From Chromatiales bacterium (GTDB taxonomy: Bacteria; Pseudomonadota; Gammaproteobacteria; Chromatiales; Chromatiaceae): a stretch of DNA of 64,000 bases. Shown piece after piece: positions 36,806 to 46,207 of the stretch (its first letter is position 1; every line of letters begins with the position of its first letter). The notes under the pieces were generated by a model. That model was not told where the DNA came from. It made no database searches and saw only the letters and a list, made by a program, of their open reading frames with translations. The stretch is taken from contig JANQEV010000108.1 in NCBI GenBank assembly GCA_028278145.1, forward strand, positions 1 through 64,000. The letters run 5' to 3'. Position numbers and translations under genes: made by a program.

Positions 36806-37774
36806 GTGGCATTTTCAATGAAGAATAACAGAGTATGTATTCTTGGAGGAACCGGTTTTGTTGGCAGACATCTGACAGCAAAACTGACCGCCATGGGAAT
36901 TGAGTGCCGTATTCCCACACGCTACCAGGAACCATATAGAGCCCTGCGTCTCAATGGGCCAGTAGAACTGGTTTCCACTAATCTTTTTGATCAGGCACAG
37001 CTCCACCAGCTATTCAGCGAGTGCGATGCTGTGATAAATCTGATCGGCATCCTGAACCAGAGTGGCAATAACAGCTTCCAACGCCTGCACGTGGAACTGC
37101 CCGATATGATTATCGATGCCTGTAAGAGTGCCAAGGTAACCCGACTGCTACATATGAGTGCCCTTAACGCCAGCACCACTGGAGAGGTAAGTGAATATCT
37201 ACATACCAAAGGAGAAGCTCAAAACCGGGTGCTGACCAACTCCAGCTCACATGGCGGGCTGAACGTGACCAGCTTCGGACCATCGGTAATATTCGGACAC
37301 GATGACAGCTTCTTCAATCGCTTTGCTGGCCTGCTAAAACTCACCCCAGGCCCCTTCCCACTAGCCTGCCCAGACTCGCGCTTTGCCCCGGTATATGTGG
37401 GCAATGTGGCATCAGCCTTCGCCAACTCGCTGCAGAACAAGAACACCTGGAAAAGACACTACGAACTGTGTGGCCCTCGCAGTTTCACTCTGCGCGAACT
37501 GGTTCAATATACCGCCAAACAGATGGGGCTTAATAAACGCATCATTGGCCTGAGTGACACTCTATCACGCCTGCAGAGCCATGCCCTTGGTATGCTGCCC
37601 GGCAAACCATTCTCATATGACAACTACCTATCTCTCCAGATCGATAGCGTATGTAGCAGTGACGGTCTGGCAGACCTTGGCATACCTGCCACCGACATCG
37701 ATGCTGTAGTCCCTTACTATCTTGGACCACGCTCCGAAAGATCCCGTTACCTGAAACTCAGAAGCCTGGTATAG
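36806..37774 (+). CDS. Complex I NDUFA9-like NAD(P)-binding protein (atypical SDR)
   Basis: In this 322-residue protein, the N-terminal Rossmann motif VCILGGTGFVGRHLTAKLTAMGIECRI is followed by CDAVINLIGILNQSG, LLHMSALNA and GLNVTSFGPSVIFGHDDSFFNRFAGLL, the pattern of bacterial NDUFA9 homologues. No canonical YxxxK catalytic pair is seen. NDUFA9 in mitochondria is a non-catalytic accessory subunit of NADH dehydrogenase. In bacteria the role is less clear, and related proteins act on sugars or quinone biosynthesis. It is divergent from tauE and convergent with the metallopeptidase gene, one base away. Confidence 0.85.
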   Translation: MAFSMKNNRVCILGGTGFVGRHLTAKLTAMGIECRIPTRYQEPYRALRLNGPVELVSTNLFDQAQLHQLFSECDAVINLIGILNQSGNNSFQRLHVELPDMIIDACKSAKVTRLLHMSALNASTTGEVSEYLHTKGEAQNRVLTNSSSHGGLNVTSFGPSVIFGHDDSFFNRFAGLLKLTPGPFPLACPDSRFAPVYVGNVASAFANSLQNKNTWKRHYELCGPRSFTLRELVQYTAKQMGLNKRIIGLSDTLSRLQSHALGMLPGKPFSYDNYLSLQIDSVCSSDGLADLGIPATDIDAVVPYYLGPRSERSRYLKLRSLV

Positions 37775-37775
37775 A

Positions 37776-38903
37776 TCACAACTGTGACAACTTCTGCAGC
37801 CTTGCCTTACGCTGGGGCATGGGGAGTTCGGCCAGCTTTTCACAGGCCCGATAGAATTTCCCCAGATCACCGCCAGATTGCTTTAACAGTGCAAGAAACG
37901 CTGGCACACGTTCGGTATAGGTTGCCACAGAAGCCAGACGCGCATTATTCAACTCCCGCTTAAACCAGTGGTCATAACCGGAATAACCACCCCACTTACG
38001 CTTCAACTTGAGATAATCCTCATGCAGGACTGCAAAGACATCAGACTTTTGCCGGCGCATCTCGGCAGCAGGCATAGATATAGCATAGATCTTTTGCAGC
38101 AGTTCCCGGCTCTGGAGCAGCAACTGAATGAATTCCTGTTTGTGCGTTTGACGCTGTCGCCACTGCTTCAGACCAGCAGAATCACCTTTTGCACTATACC
38201 AACGCTCCACCCCGATCTCTTCCACGGCAGTGGCGAAAGACTCGTTGAATGTACTGTCATCCTGCACATAGAGTTGTTGATGGGCCAGCTCATGAAATAT
38301 CAACCCTACCAGTTGTGGTTGCGGCCAGTTGATAATGGTACTGGGGAGTGGATCATCAAACCAACCCAGGGTTGAATAGGCCGCAGCCGGTTCCACTGCC
38401 ACATCCAGTCCCTCCTGCTTTAATTCATCTCCATACTGTTGCGCCCGCTCCTGTTTGAAATAACCACGATAACTGGCACAACCTATGACTGGATAACACC
38501 ACTGTTTTGGCGCCATGGAAAACTCTGGCGTCGCCACCACGTTCCACACTGCAGCCTTGCGATCCAAAGCGGCATAGGAGTGATAGCTTTCGTTATCCGG
38601 CAACCCCAGATGACTACTGGCAAACTCACGTACTTCAAGCACCAGCTTCAACTTTTCGCGCAGGACTGGATCCAGCTCCTCATCCTGCAGCAGCTGTTTT
38701 ATGGGCCTGCTCTTCTGCATCAGGCTGAGATGACCCTCAACGGACTGGTAATAATACCCGATACTTTCGCAACCGCTCAGCAACAGAAACGACATGGCCA
38801 GACAAAGTGACCGCAGCACAGCTATAACAGAATCCTTGGATTGTCTGCTGCAGGCAGTTTTGTTTGGGCTGAAAAAACAGAACATGTTAGGGCCTGTTAA
38901 CAT
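37776..38903 (-). CDS. Putative zinc aminopeptidase lipoprotein (COG4324 type)
   Basis: The 375-residue precursor has a hydrophobic segment ending in the lipobox LLSGCES, then YYYQSVEGHLSLMQKSRPI and WCYPVIGCASYRGYF, which I recall from predicted aminopeptidases of COG4324. The zinc site is HELAHQ with a downstream NESFATAVEE glutamate. The N-terminus from 38903 is long (about 35 residues before the hydrophobic core); internal methionines at residues 7 or 37 are possible starts. The 5' end lies within an inverted repeat. Localisation is probably outer membrane or periplasm. Confidence 0.85.
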   Translation of the reverse strand: MLTGPNMFCFFSPNKTACSRQSKDSVIAVLRSLCLAMSFLLLSGCESIGYYYQSVEGHLSLMQKSRPIKQLLQDEELDPVLREKLKLVLEVREFASSHLGLPDNESYHSYAALDRKAAVWNVVATPEFSMAPKQWCYPVIGCASYRGYFKQERAQQYGDELKQEGLDVAVEPAAAYSTLGWFDDPLPSTIINWPQPQLVGLIFHELAHQQLYVQDDSTFNESFATAVEEIGVERWYSAKGDSAGLKQWRQRQTHKQEFIQLLLQSRELLQKIYAISMPAAEMRRQKSDVFAVLHEDYLKLKRKWGGYSGYDHWFKRELNNARLASVATYTERVPAFLALLKQSGGDLGKFYRACEKLAELPMPQRKARLQKLSQL

Positions 38904-38924
38904 TTATCAAATATGCCCTAACAT
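38884..38924. repeat. Inverted repeat with ATGTTAGGGC arms
   Basis: The 10-base arms 38884-38893 and 38915-38924 are exact reverse complements separated by 21 bases, in the divergent region between the metallopeptidase gene and cca. The 13-mer AGGGCCTGTTAAC at 38889-38901 also occurs at 25863-25875 after dxs, so it may belong to a small dispersed element or be an operator. Confidence 0.5.
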
Positions 38925-38972
38925 TATCCATTAAACTTAACCGGAATACATTGAGATGGACCAGGCATAGAC

Positions 38973-40211
38973 ATGAAAAGTTATCTGGTGGGTGGAGCAG
39001 TTCGTGACCAGCTATTGGGGCTGGAACCAAGAGAGCGGGACTGGCTGGTTACCGAAGTCACACCAGAGCAGTTGATTGAGCTGGGCTATCAACAGGTAGG
39101 CCGCGATTTCCCCGTATTCCTGCACCCAAAAACCAAAGAGGAGTATGCCCTCCCCCGCAGCGAACGCAACAGCCCAGGCAACGGGACAGTATCAGTGCAG
39201 GAGGACCTGGCACGCAGAGACCTGACCATAAACGCCATGGCCCTGGGCCCGGATGGCGACCTCATAGATCCATGCAGGGGCAGGCATGACCTGGAACAAC
39301 GTATTCTGCGTCATACGCCTGCCTTTACCGACGACCCCATACGGGTACTGCGCCTGGCCCGCTTTGCCACTCGCTACCATGCACTTGGATTCAGGGTCGC
39401 TGATGAGACCCGCGAGCTGGTGCAACAGATGGCTCGGCGCGGTGATCTGGACCGGCTGGTCCCGGAACGCATCTTCGCAGAGTTGTACAAGGCACTATTG
39501 GAACAGCAACCGGATATTTTTTTCCGCGAACTGCGTAACTGCCAGGCCCTGGCGGTGGTCATACCAGAGCTGGACCAACTGTTTGGCATCCCCCAGCCGG
39601 AGCAATATCACCCGGAGATCGATACCGGCATCCACTCCCTGCTAACCCTGGAGCAGGCGGCAAGGCTGAGCACGGATCCCCAGGTACGCTATGCTGCCCT
39701 GCTACATGACCTGGGCAAAGGGAACACACCAAAGGAGGAGTGGCCACGGCATATAGGGCACGAGCAGCGCGGAGTTGCCCTGGTGAATCTGGTAAGCCGA
39801 CGTCTGCGGGTCCCCAATGAGTGGAACCTGCTGGCCCAGCATGTAGCCAGGTTTCACCTGGATTGTCATCGCGCCATGCAACTGCGTTCCAAGACCATAC
39901 TGAAGATACTGCAGCGACTGGATGCCCTGCGTAATCCAGACCGCTTTGAACGTTTTCTACTGGCCTGCCATGCCGACCTGCTGGGACGCCCGGGTCGTGA
40001 GGACACACCATACCCACAGGCTGAACTGATGCGTTGCGCCAGGGAAGCTGCCCTGGCGATAGATGCCGCAGAAGTACTGCAAGGAATGACCGATGGAAAG
40101 GCAATTGCCGAGAAGCTGAACCAGGCCCGTCGACAAACGATCGGCAAGGCCATCAAACAGCACAAATCTACGGCTGAGGGAACAATATCAAATGGGAATG
40201 AATACTGCTGA
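38973..40211 (+). CDS. cca: CCA-adding tRNA nucleotidyltransferase (multifunctional type)
   Basis: In this 412-residue protein, the class II nucleotidyltransferase head has GGAVRDQLLGLEPRERDWLVTE, SERNSPG and the downstream RRDLTINAMALGPDGDLIDPCRG and DDPIRVLRLARFATRY motifs. It then has a C-terminal HD domain (about 225-350, RYAALLHDLGKGNTP), so it is the bacterial-type enzyme with phosphohydrolase activity as in E. coli. It adds or repairs the 3' CCA end of tRNAs. Its last 24 bases overlap the end of the convergent lipoprotein gene. Confidence 0.96.
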   Translation: MKSYLVGGAVRDQLLGLEPRERDWLVTEVTPEQLIELGYQQVGRDFPVFLHPKTKEEYALPRSERNSPGNGTVSVQEDLARRDLTINAMALGPDGDLIDPCRGRHDLEQRILRHTPAFTDDPIRVLRLARFATRYHALGFRVADETRELVQQMARRGDLDRLVPERIFAELYKALLEQQPDIFFRELRNCQALAVVIPELDQLFGIPQPEQYHPEIDTGIHSLLTLEQAARLSTDPQVRYAALLHDLGKGNTPKEEWPRHIGHEQRGVALVNLVSRRLRVPNEWNLLAQHVARFHLDCHRAMQLRSKTILKILQRLDALRNPDRFERFLLACHADLLGRPGREDTPYPQAELMRCAREAALAIDAAEVLQGMTDGKAIAEKLNQARRQTIGKAIKQHKSTAEGTISNGNEYC

Positions 40212-40904
40212 TGCTATGGATTGAATCACATTTTTGATCCTACGATTGGTAGTCTCCGCCACGAAGCGCGCGGTACTGTCCTGCACTGCTATCATCTTGC
40301 CAAACAGTCTTTCAAAACTCAGGTTCTGTACCGCTCCCTGAGTCTCGTTACTGATCAGATACAGTTGCCCTTCCTGATTGCGGTCATTATTCAGCTTCCA
40401 TACGGTGATCTCGATATTACGCGCAGTGTTGTATATTTTCTGCGGATCCAGTTCATCCATCAGAAACAGTTCCCGTTTTCCGTTATAGGAATCCAGCAGC
40501 ATGCCACGTATCCCTTCTATCAGCGCCAGCACCCGATCACCATAATAGTTCTCATCAAAGGCCAAACGCATGGCGTCCACCGAACGCTTGCCACGCAGTC
40601 CGGGAAAGCTGTTGGCCCGCCCTGGACCAAACACCCGCTGCATGGCAGCCTTGCGACTTTTCCAACCTCCCTTACGCAGCTCCTTGGGATTACGCTTATA
40701 CAGCTTCTCCATCAGGTTCTCCAGGTACTCCAGAGAGTAGTTAAGCTGCGTCTCCAGCACCATATCCACATCACTCTTGGCCAGGTCATCCAACTTGAAA
40801 GAGCGGGCCTTGACCGGAGAGTCACTATTGGTCGCCAGGTTGCATCCGGACAGAATAAACAGCAGGCCTAAGATCCAGGCTATTTTCAGACTATAGATGT
40901 TCAC
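40188..40904 (-). CDS. Uncharacterised lipoprotein
   Basis: The 238-residue precursor has the signal MNIYSLKIAWILGLLFILSGCNL, with lipobox LSGC. The mature part is helical, with YLENLMEKLYKRNPKELRKGG, ALIEGIRGMLLDSYNGKRELFLMDELDPQ and WKLNNDRNQEGQLYLISNE. I recall similar lipoproteins in other gammaproteobacteria but no function. It overlaps the midA gene by 14 bases (start inside midA), so it is co-translated with it, and overlaps convergently with cca. Confidence 0.82.
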   Translation of the reverse strand: MNIYSLKIAWILGLLFILSGCNLATNSDSPVKARSFKLDDLAKSDVDMVLETQLNYSLEYLENLMEKLYKRNPKELRKGGWKSRKAAMQRVFGPGRANSFPGLRGKRSVDAMRLAFDENYYGDRVLALIEGIRGMLLDSYNGKRELFLMDELDPQKIYNTARNIEITVWKLNNDRNQEGQLYLISNETQGAVQNLSFERLFGKMIAVQDSTARFVAETTNRRIKNVIQSIASAVFIPI

Positions 40905-42093
40905 GTTGATCTCTCATGCCAAAACCCATCAGAGGCTGCTCCATCCCCTTGGTCAACCCCATAACCTTGAACTGCTCCCCCATCCCGGTGGGCAGAGTAA
41001 GACGCCTGATCTCCTGCACCAGTTGCATATGGGTCTCCACATCATCCGGATCTGATGCAGCCATTATATCTTCCAACCCGGAGCTCATGAGAAAAAAGGA
41101 CTGGGTGCAATACCCCCCAAGCTCAAAGCCAGCCTTCAATCCCGTCTCAGCTATGGCGGTAAAATCCACATGCGCGGTTATATCCTGCAGTCCGGGCAAC
41201 AACAGGGGGTCAGAGTGTGCGCGGTGCCGGTAGTAGCACATCAGAGTCCCTGCACTGCGTTGCGGATGGTAATACTCTGCCCGTGGATAACCATAATCCA
41301 CCAGCAGGACTGCTCCACTCTTCATCAGTTGCCCCAACTCATGAATCCAGTGCAAGGCACGCAGATTAAGTTCCGACTCGAATCCATCAGCCATGTCCAG
41401 ATTCAGCTCAGCCACCGACTCTGCCAACCCCGGGGTTACCGGATCATCCCAGTACAGGACAAACTCCTCCCCCTGCATGCCGACAAACTGCTCACACACC
41501 TTTCCAGCTTCAAACCGAAAACGTTGCACCGGCATGGCATCCAACACCTCGTTGGCCAGGATGACACCCTTGAAGCCAGGGGTCGGCATTGACTCCAGCC
41601 ACTGCACCTTATGCTGCAGATGAGGAATTTTTGCCTCCAGGGTCTCCTGCTGACGCAGCCTCAGATCAGGACTCACCTCCAGGATCAGATAGTGCTCTGG
41701 CAGGGCATCCAGCAGTTCCAACTCGGCAAGTATGCCTGCCGCCATAGTACCTGTACCGGCCCCAAATTCCAGCAGATCACCTCTGGCAATATCAGCCAGC
41801 ACCTGGGCACACTGGCGGGCAAGGCAGCGGGGGAAAATCGTAGAAAGCTCCGGCGCTGTAACAAAGTCGCCCTCTTCACCAAACTTGCGGGTACCGGCCA
41901 CATAATAACCAAGACCTGGGGCATACAGACAGAGCTCCATGAATCGATCAAATGGCAGACGCCCATCTGCACGCTGCAGCTCCTGTTGGATATGGTTGCA
42001 CAGAAGCTCACTATGATTCCTGGAACCACTGTCCGGTTGCGGCAGTTCCATATGCTCCAATTTCTGGCTTGTGACTGACATATGTTCAGACAT
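40891..42093 (-). CDS. MidA/NDUFAF7-like SAM-dependent methyltransferase
   Basis: The 400-residue protein belongs to the DUF185 family: PFDRFMELCLYAPGLGYYVAGTRKFGEEGDFVTAPELSTIFPRCLARQCAQVL, then the SAM-binding LLEFGAGTGTMAAGILAEL, EVLDAMPVQRFRF and LLVDYGYPRAEYYHPQRSAGTL. The eukaryotic homologue NDUFAF7 methylates an arginine in a complex I subunit during assembly. The bacterial substrate is unknown. It is divergent from the pteridine reductase gene. Confidence 0.93.
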   Translation of the reverse strand: MSEHMSVTSQKLEHMELPQPDSGSRNHSELLCNHIQQELQRADGRLPFDRFMELCLYAPGLGYYVAGTRKFGEEGDFVTAPELSTIFPRCLARQCAQVLADIARGDLLEFGAGTGTMAAGILAELELLDALPEHYLILEVSPDLRLRQQETLEAKIPHLQHKVQWLESMPTPGFKGVILANEVLDAMPVQRFRFEAGKVCEQFVGMQGEEFVLYWDDPVTPGLAESVAELNLDMADGFESELNLRALHWIHELGQLMKSGAVLLVDYGYPRAEYYHPQRSAGTLMCYYRHRAHSDPLLLPGLQDITAHVDFTAIAETGLKAGFELGGYCTQSFFLMSSGLEDIMAASDPDDVETHMQLVQEIRRLTLPTGMGEQFKVMGLTKGMEQPLMGFGMRDQREHL

Positions 42094-42159
42094 AGGTTTC
42101 TGAATTCAATCAACTCGGTTAATCTATCTTGCGTAGTGTAACAATCATGGAGTGCCTCT

Positions 42160-42915
42160 GTGGAAGAAAATTCAAACTCCCTCGCAGGGAAGGTAGCCCT
42201 GATCACAGGGGCCGCTGTACGGATCGGGGCAGAGATAACCAGAACTCTGCACGCTGCAGGTATGGACACGGTTCTTCACTATCGCAACTCAAGATCTGCA
42301 GCAGAACAGCTGGCCCAGGAGTTGGAGAACATCCGCCCCGGCTCCACCCTGTTACTGCAGGCTGACCTGGCTGACATATCCGGCTTTCCAGTTATGGCCA
42401 GCCAGATCCTAAATTGGAAAGGCCGCCTGGACCTGCTGGTAAACAACGCCTCCAGTTTTTACCCCACACCAGTGCATGAAAGCACTGAACAGCAGTGGAA
42501 TGAGCTGTTGGGATCCAATCTAAAGGCCCCATTCTTCCTGGCCCAGGCCATGACGGATATGCTCAAGCAGAGCCGTGGCAATATTGTAAATCTGGTGGAT
42601 ATCCATGCCGAACGCCCACTGGATGGACACTGCATCTACTCCATTGCCAAGGCTGGCAACGCCATGATGGTAAAGACCCTGGCCCGTGAGCTAGGACCAA
42701 GAATAAGGGTCAACGGCATTGCACCGGGGATTATCCTGTGGCCAGAGGCGGAGATGACTGAACAGGCAAAGTCCGAAGCCATTGCTCGTACTGCACTCAA
42801 GAGCAGCGGTTGTCCGGCAGATATCGCTCTGACTCTGCTGTTTCTGGTTCGGGATGCAGACTATATTACCGGCCAGATCATAGCTGTGGATGGGGGGCGC
42901 ACACTCCAGCAGTAA
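42160..42915 (+). CDS. Pteridine reductase (short-chain dehydrogenase)
   Basis: This 251-residue SDR has the nucleotide motif VALITGAAVRIGAEI; the Arg in TGxxxRIG marks NADPH preference and is typical of pteridine reductases (PTR1/FolM). NNASSFYPTPVHE, the catalytic YSIAK (Y and K), and the C-terminal YITGQIIAVDGGRTL complete the fold. It reduces dihydropterin or dihydrofolate. The start is a GTG at 42160. The position next to folK and folB supports a folate or pterin role. Confidence 0.88.
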   Translation: MEENSNSLAGKVALITGAAVRIGAEITRTLHAAGMDTVLHYRNSRSAAEQLAQELENIRPGSTLLLQADLADISGFPVMASQILNWKGRLDLLVNNASSFYPTPVHESTEQQWNELLGSNLKAPFFLAQAMTDMLKQSRGNIVNLVDIHAERPLDGHCIYSIAKAGNAMMVKTLARELGPRIRVNGIAPGIILWPEAEMTEQAKSEAIARTALKSSGCPADIALTLLFLVRDADYITGQIIAVDGGRTLQQ

Positions 42916-42950
42916 CTATCTTGCTTGACAGCATTCACCAGCTGCCGAGA

Positions 42951-43463
42951 TCAGGTCATATTTGGGAACTCCACCGGCGTTAACAGATGTTTATCCTGAT
43001 CAAACTCATCCCAGAGTTGGGCATAACTAATACCAAGCACCGGATGCAACTCATCTCCGGCCACCTCTGCCAATGGCCCCAATACAAAGGCATACTCCAG
43101 TATCTCCTGGCGCGGCAGAATCATTGGCCCTTGGTCCAGCACCAGGCTCCCATAAAGCAACAGGTCGACATCCAGGCTACGTGGCGCAAACTTGGGACCA
43201 TTACGTACCCTGCCATGATCAGCCTCAATCTCATGAAAACGCTGTGTTAGCTGCTCTATTGTCCAATCGGTATCAAATCCGGCAACCAGATTATAAAACG
43301 GACTCCCTTCAAACCCGAAGGATGCATTCTCATATACATTGGAAACAACCAAATCACCAAACGAATCCTGCAACGCCCTGATACAACCGGTTATATTGGC
43401 CTTACGATCTATATTGCTGCCGATACTCAACCATACTCTTACCGGCATATCAGACTTTTTCAC
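42951..43463 (-). CDS. folK: 2-amino-4-hydroxy-6-hydroxymethyldihydropteridine pyrophosphokinase
   Basis: The 170-residue protein has VRVWLSIGSNIDRKANITGCIRALQ, YENASFGFEGSPFYNLVAGFDTD and the diagnostic RSLDVDLLLYGSLVLD and LPRQEILEYAFVLGPLAEVAGD. It transfers pyrophosphate from ATP to 6-hydroxymethyl-dihydropterin in folate synthesis. Its first 14 bases overlap the folB end, so the two are translated together. Confidence 0.96.
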   Translation of the reverse strand: MKKSDMPVRVWLSIGSNIDRKANITGCIRALQDSFGDLVVSNVYENASFGFEGSPFYNLVAGFDTDWTIEQLTQRFHEIEADHGRVRNGPKFAPRSLDVDLLLYGSLVLDQGPMILPRQEILEYAFVLGPLAEVAGDELHPVLGISYAQLWDEFDQDKHLLTPVEFPNMT

Positions 43464-43806
43464 CCCTCTCTATGATCACACCTACATCCCGCGCCTTGGA
43501 GACCGCACCGATCTTGTTCAGGGTAAGGCGCACCCATGCCACCCCAAACTCTTCGCGAATTATGTGGGCACAGCGCTCAGCCAGGGTCTCAACCAATTGA
43601 AACTCCGCCCCCTCCACAAACTCAACCAAGCGTTTGGCCACAGACTTGTAGTCCAGGGTATCCTCAATCTGATCCGTTGCAGCTGCCTTGGAGATATCTG
43701 CACCCATCTCAAGGTCCAGTATCACGGTCTGTTTTACTTCCCGCTCCCAATCATAGATACCGATAACCGTATCGATACGCAGATCTCTTACAAATACTAT
43801 ATCCAT
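43450..43806 (-). CDS. folB: Dihydroneopterin aldolase
   Basis: From the internal ATG at 43806 the product is 118 residues, the FolB length. It has MDIVFVRDLRIDTVIGIYDWERE, LDYKSVAKRLVEFVEGAEFQLVETLAER and VAWVRLTLNKIGAV. The longer frame from 43923 adds 39 residues that do not belong to the family. It cleaves dihydroneopterin to the FolK substrate. It is divergent from plsY. Confidence 0.95.
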   Translation of the reverse strand: MDIVFVRDLRIDTVIGIYDWEREVKQTVILDLEMGADISKAAATDQIEDTLDYKSVAKRLVEFVEGAEFQLVETLAERCAHIIREEFGVAWVRLTLNKIGAVSKARDVGVIIERGEKV

Positions 43807-43957
43807 AGGCCAGGTCGCCCCTCTCACAAATAGATCCGGTATGGTAAAACAGACTGGCCATTTTAAAAACAGCCTTGACCTGCAGGAGTCTCTGGCTGGA
43901 GAATCAGACTGATACGGACTCATAAATAATAACTAGACCTGTGACAAATACTGAGAT

Positions 43958-44566
43958 ATGACCGACTACCTGCTGATAATTGCCTCCTACCTGCTTGGCT
44001 CAGTTTCCAGCGCCATCATCGTCTGCAAGATTATGGGGCTGCCGGACCCACGCACGCTGGGATCAAACAACCCAGGTGCTACCAATGTACTGCGCATAGG
44101 GGGCAAGAAGGCTGCAGCAATCACCCTGCTCGGGGACATACTCAAGGGTTTCATCCCGGTACTGGTTGCCAATCTAATGGATGTCCCACCTATAATCCTG
44201 GCAGCTGTGGCCATGGCTGCATTTTTGGGTCATCTCTACCCCATATTCTTCCGTTTCAAAGGCGGCAAGGGGGTGGCCACAGCCCTGGGCTGCCAGTTTG
44301 GTTTGGGCTGGCAGATCGGTGGAGTCATTGCCCTGATCTGGCTGTTCATGGCCAAGGTAGTAAAGATCTCATCCCTTTCGGCCCTGGTCTCCATGGCCCT
44401 GGCCCCACTGGTGGTATGGCTGTTCTGGCCAGCACCTGAACTAGTGGGAATGCAGATAATCATGAGCGCCATCCTGTTCTGGCGCCACCGCTCCAATATC
44501 AGGAACCTGTTGTCGGGCTCGGAAGGTACCATCAAAGACAACTCTGACCCCGGCGATCAGGTGTAA
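43958..44566 (+). CDS. plsY: Acyl-phosphate glycerol-3-phosphate acyltransferase
   Basis: The 202-residue membrane protein has five or so helices and the PlsY motifs: GSVSSAIIVCKIMGLPDPRTLGSNNPGATNVLR (motif 1), HLYPIFFRFKGGKGVATALG (motif 2) and a C-terminal FWRHRSNIRNLLSGSEGTIK (motif 3). It makes lysophosphatidic acid from acyl-phosphate and glycerol-3-phosphate at the inner membrane. Its place between tsaD and folB is the usual one in Pseudomonas-like genomes. Confidence 0.96.
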   Translation: MTDYLLIIASYLLGSVSSAIIVCKIMGLPDPRTLGSNNPGATNVLRIGGKKAAAITLLGDILKGFIPVLVANLMDVPPIILAAVAMAAFLGHLYPIFFRFKGGKGVATALGCQFGLGWQIGGVIALIWLFMAKVVKISSLSALVSMALAPLVVWLFWPAPELVGMQIIMSAILFWRHRSNIRNLLSGSEGTIKDNSDPGDQV

Positions 44567-44585
44567 TAACCGGACCACCTCAGCA

Positions 44586-45629
44586 TCAATCCAGTGCCGT
44601 CAACTCTTCCAGAGGCCAGCGCGGTCTGGCGCCAAACTGCAACTCCTCGCTCTGGCCTGCGACCAAGCGCTGGCAACCGGCATAGGCGATCATGGCCCCA
44701 TTATCGGTACAGAACTGCATATTTGGATAGAACAGCTCCACCCCTTCCTTCTCCATGGACAGCTGCATACGCTGGCGTAGGTGCCTGTTTGCAGCCACAC
44801 CACCTGCCAGCACCAGGGTCTGACAGTTGGTCTCACGTACCGCACGCCGGCACTTGATCACCATGGTATCCACCACCGCATCCTCGAAGGCGCGGGCGAT
44901 ATCCGCCCTGGTCTGCTGGGCAATCTCCGGCTCCAGGTTTAGTTCCGGGGCCAGTTCTTGCTGCATGGTATTCAGAGCAAAGGTCTTGAGACCGCTGAAG
45001 CTGAAATCAAGTCCAGGCCTATCCGTCATGGGTCGGGGAAAACTGAACCGTTCAGGATTACCCTGCTCTGCCAACCTGGCCAATTCAGGGCCGCCCGGAT
45101 AGGGCAGCCCCAAAAGCTTGGCAGTCTTATCAAAGGCCTCGCCAGCGGCATCATCTATGGACTCTCCCAGCAGGCGGTAATGCCCAACCGCTTCCACTTC
45201 CACCAACTGGCTATGCCCACCTGATACTAGCAGGGCCACAAAAGGAAACTCCGGCTTTCTTTCGTCCAGCATGGGGGCCAGCATATGACCCTCCATGTGG
45301 TGCACACCAACGGCGGGAATATCCAGAGTCCAGGCCAGGCTGCGGCCTATTGCCGCTCCAACCAGGAGCGCACCTACCAGACCAGGACCGGCGGTATAGG
45401 CAATCCCATCCAGCTGTTCCAGGCCGCCATCGGTCTGCTTCAGGGTATCGGTAATCAGGGGCAGCGTTTTGCGTACATGGTCCCTGGAGGCCAGCTCTGG
45501 CACCACCCCACCAAAATCCGCATGCAGTTTGATCTGACTGTATAGGCTATGCCCAAGCAGCCCCTGCTCGCTGTCATATACAGCAACACCGGTCTCATCA
45601 CACGAAGTCTCGATTCCCAAAACCCGCAA
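44586..45629 (-). CDS. tsaD: tRNA N6-threonylcarbamoyladenosine (t6A37) synthase subunit TsaD
   Basis: From the TTG at 45629 (ribosome site GAGGAG 6 bases upstream) the product is 347 residues and starts [18 protein letters not shown]. Motifs are [39 protein letters not shown], the metal-binding VHHMEGHM and [17 protein letters not shown]. The frame can be opened nine codons further to 45656, but the extra residues are not family-like. TsaD transfers threonylcarbamoyl to A37 of ANN-decoding tRNAs with TsaB, TsaC and TsaE. It is divergent from rpsU. Confidence 0.96.
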   Translation of the reverse strand: MRVLGIETSCDETGVAVYDSEQGLLGHSLYSQIKLHADFGGVVPELASRDHVRKTLPLITDTLKQTDGGLEQLDGIAYTAGPGLVGALLVGAAIGRSLAWTLDIPAVGVHHMEGHMLAPMLDERKPEFPFVALLVSGGHSQLVEVEAVGHYRLLGESIDDAAGEAFDKTAKLLGLPYPGGPELARLAEQGNPERFSFPRPMTDRPGLDFSFSGLKTFALNTMQQELAPELNLEPEIAQQTRADIARAFEDAVVDTMVIKCRRAVRETNCQTLVLAGGVAANRHLRQRMQLSMEKEGVELFYPNMQFCTDNGAMIAYAGCQRLVAGQSEELQFGARPRWPLEELTALD

Positions 45630-45952
45630 CGCACACTCCTCAGACACAACGGCCAACGCCTATCGCAGAATGATAGATCGCAAACACTAACTATTTGAAT
45701 TAAATGGTTTTATTTCCAGGCAACCAAGACATGGTAAGACAACTTGAACTTACATTTGTCGCTATCACCGCGCGCCATTATCCCAACTCAGACCTGCTGC
45801 GTCACCGGTTTCCTTTCCAGATGGGCAATTTCGGACTATTTTTACCTTACCAAAAAGGATTAAAGAGTCTTTGCATTCAGGGGCCACAGGCAGTAGAATC
45901 CCCGCTCTTTAGCCTTTAAACAGACTGATTTAAACCAATTTTGAGGTAGCAA

Positions 45953-46168
45953 ATGCCCAACGTACGCGTAAAAGAGAACGAACCATTTGAGATCGCCATG
46001 CGTCGCTTCAAGCGTTCCTGCGAGAAGGCCGGTGTGCTGGCAGAAGTTCGTCGTCGTGAGTTCTACGAGAAGCCAACTGCAGAGCGCAAGCGCAAAGCCG
46101 CCGCCGCAGTCAAGCGTAATATCAAGAAGGTACAGCGCGAAGGCCGCAGATTCGAGCGTCAGTACTAA
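45953..46168 (+). CDS. rpsU: 30S ribosomal protein S21
   Basis: The 71-residue basic protein has the S21 signature [27 protein letters not shown] and a lysine-arginine-rich C-terminal helix ([17 protein letters not shown]). A GAGG ribosome site precedes the ATG. It is the first gene of the macromolecular synthesis cluster rpsU-yqeY-dnaG-rpoD. Confidence 0.98.
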   Translation: MPNVRVKENEPFEIAMRRFKRSCEKAGVLAEVRRREFYEKPTAERKRKAAAAVKRNIKKVQREGRRFERQY

Positions 46169-46207
46169 GATCAAACGTAGTACTTCACCCCACCTCTTAG
46201 TCCCACC

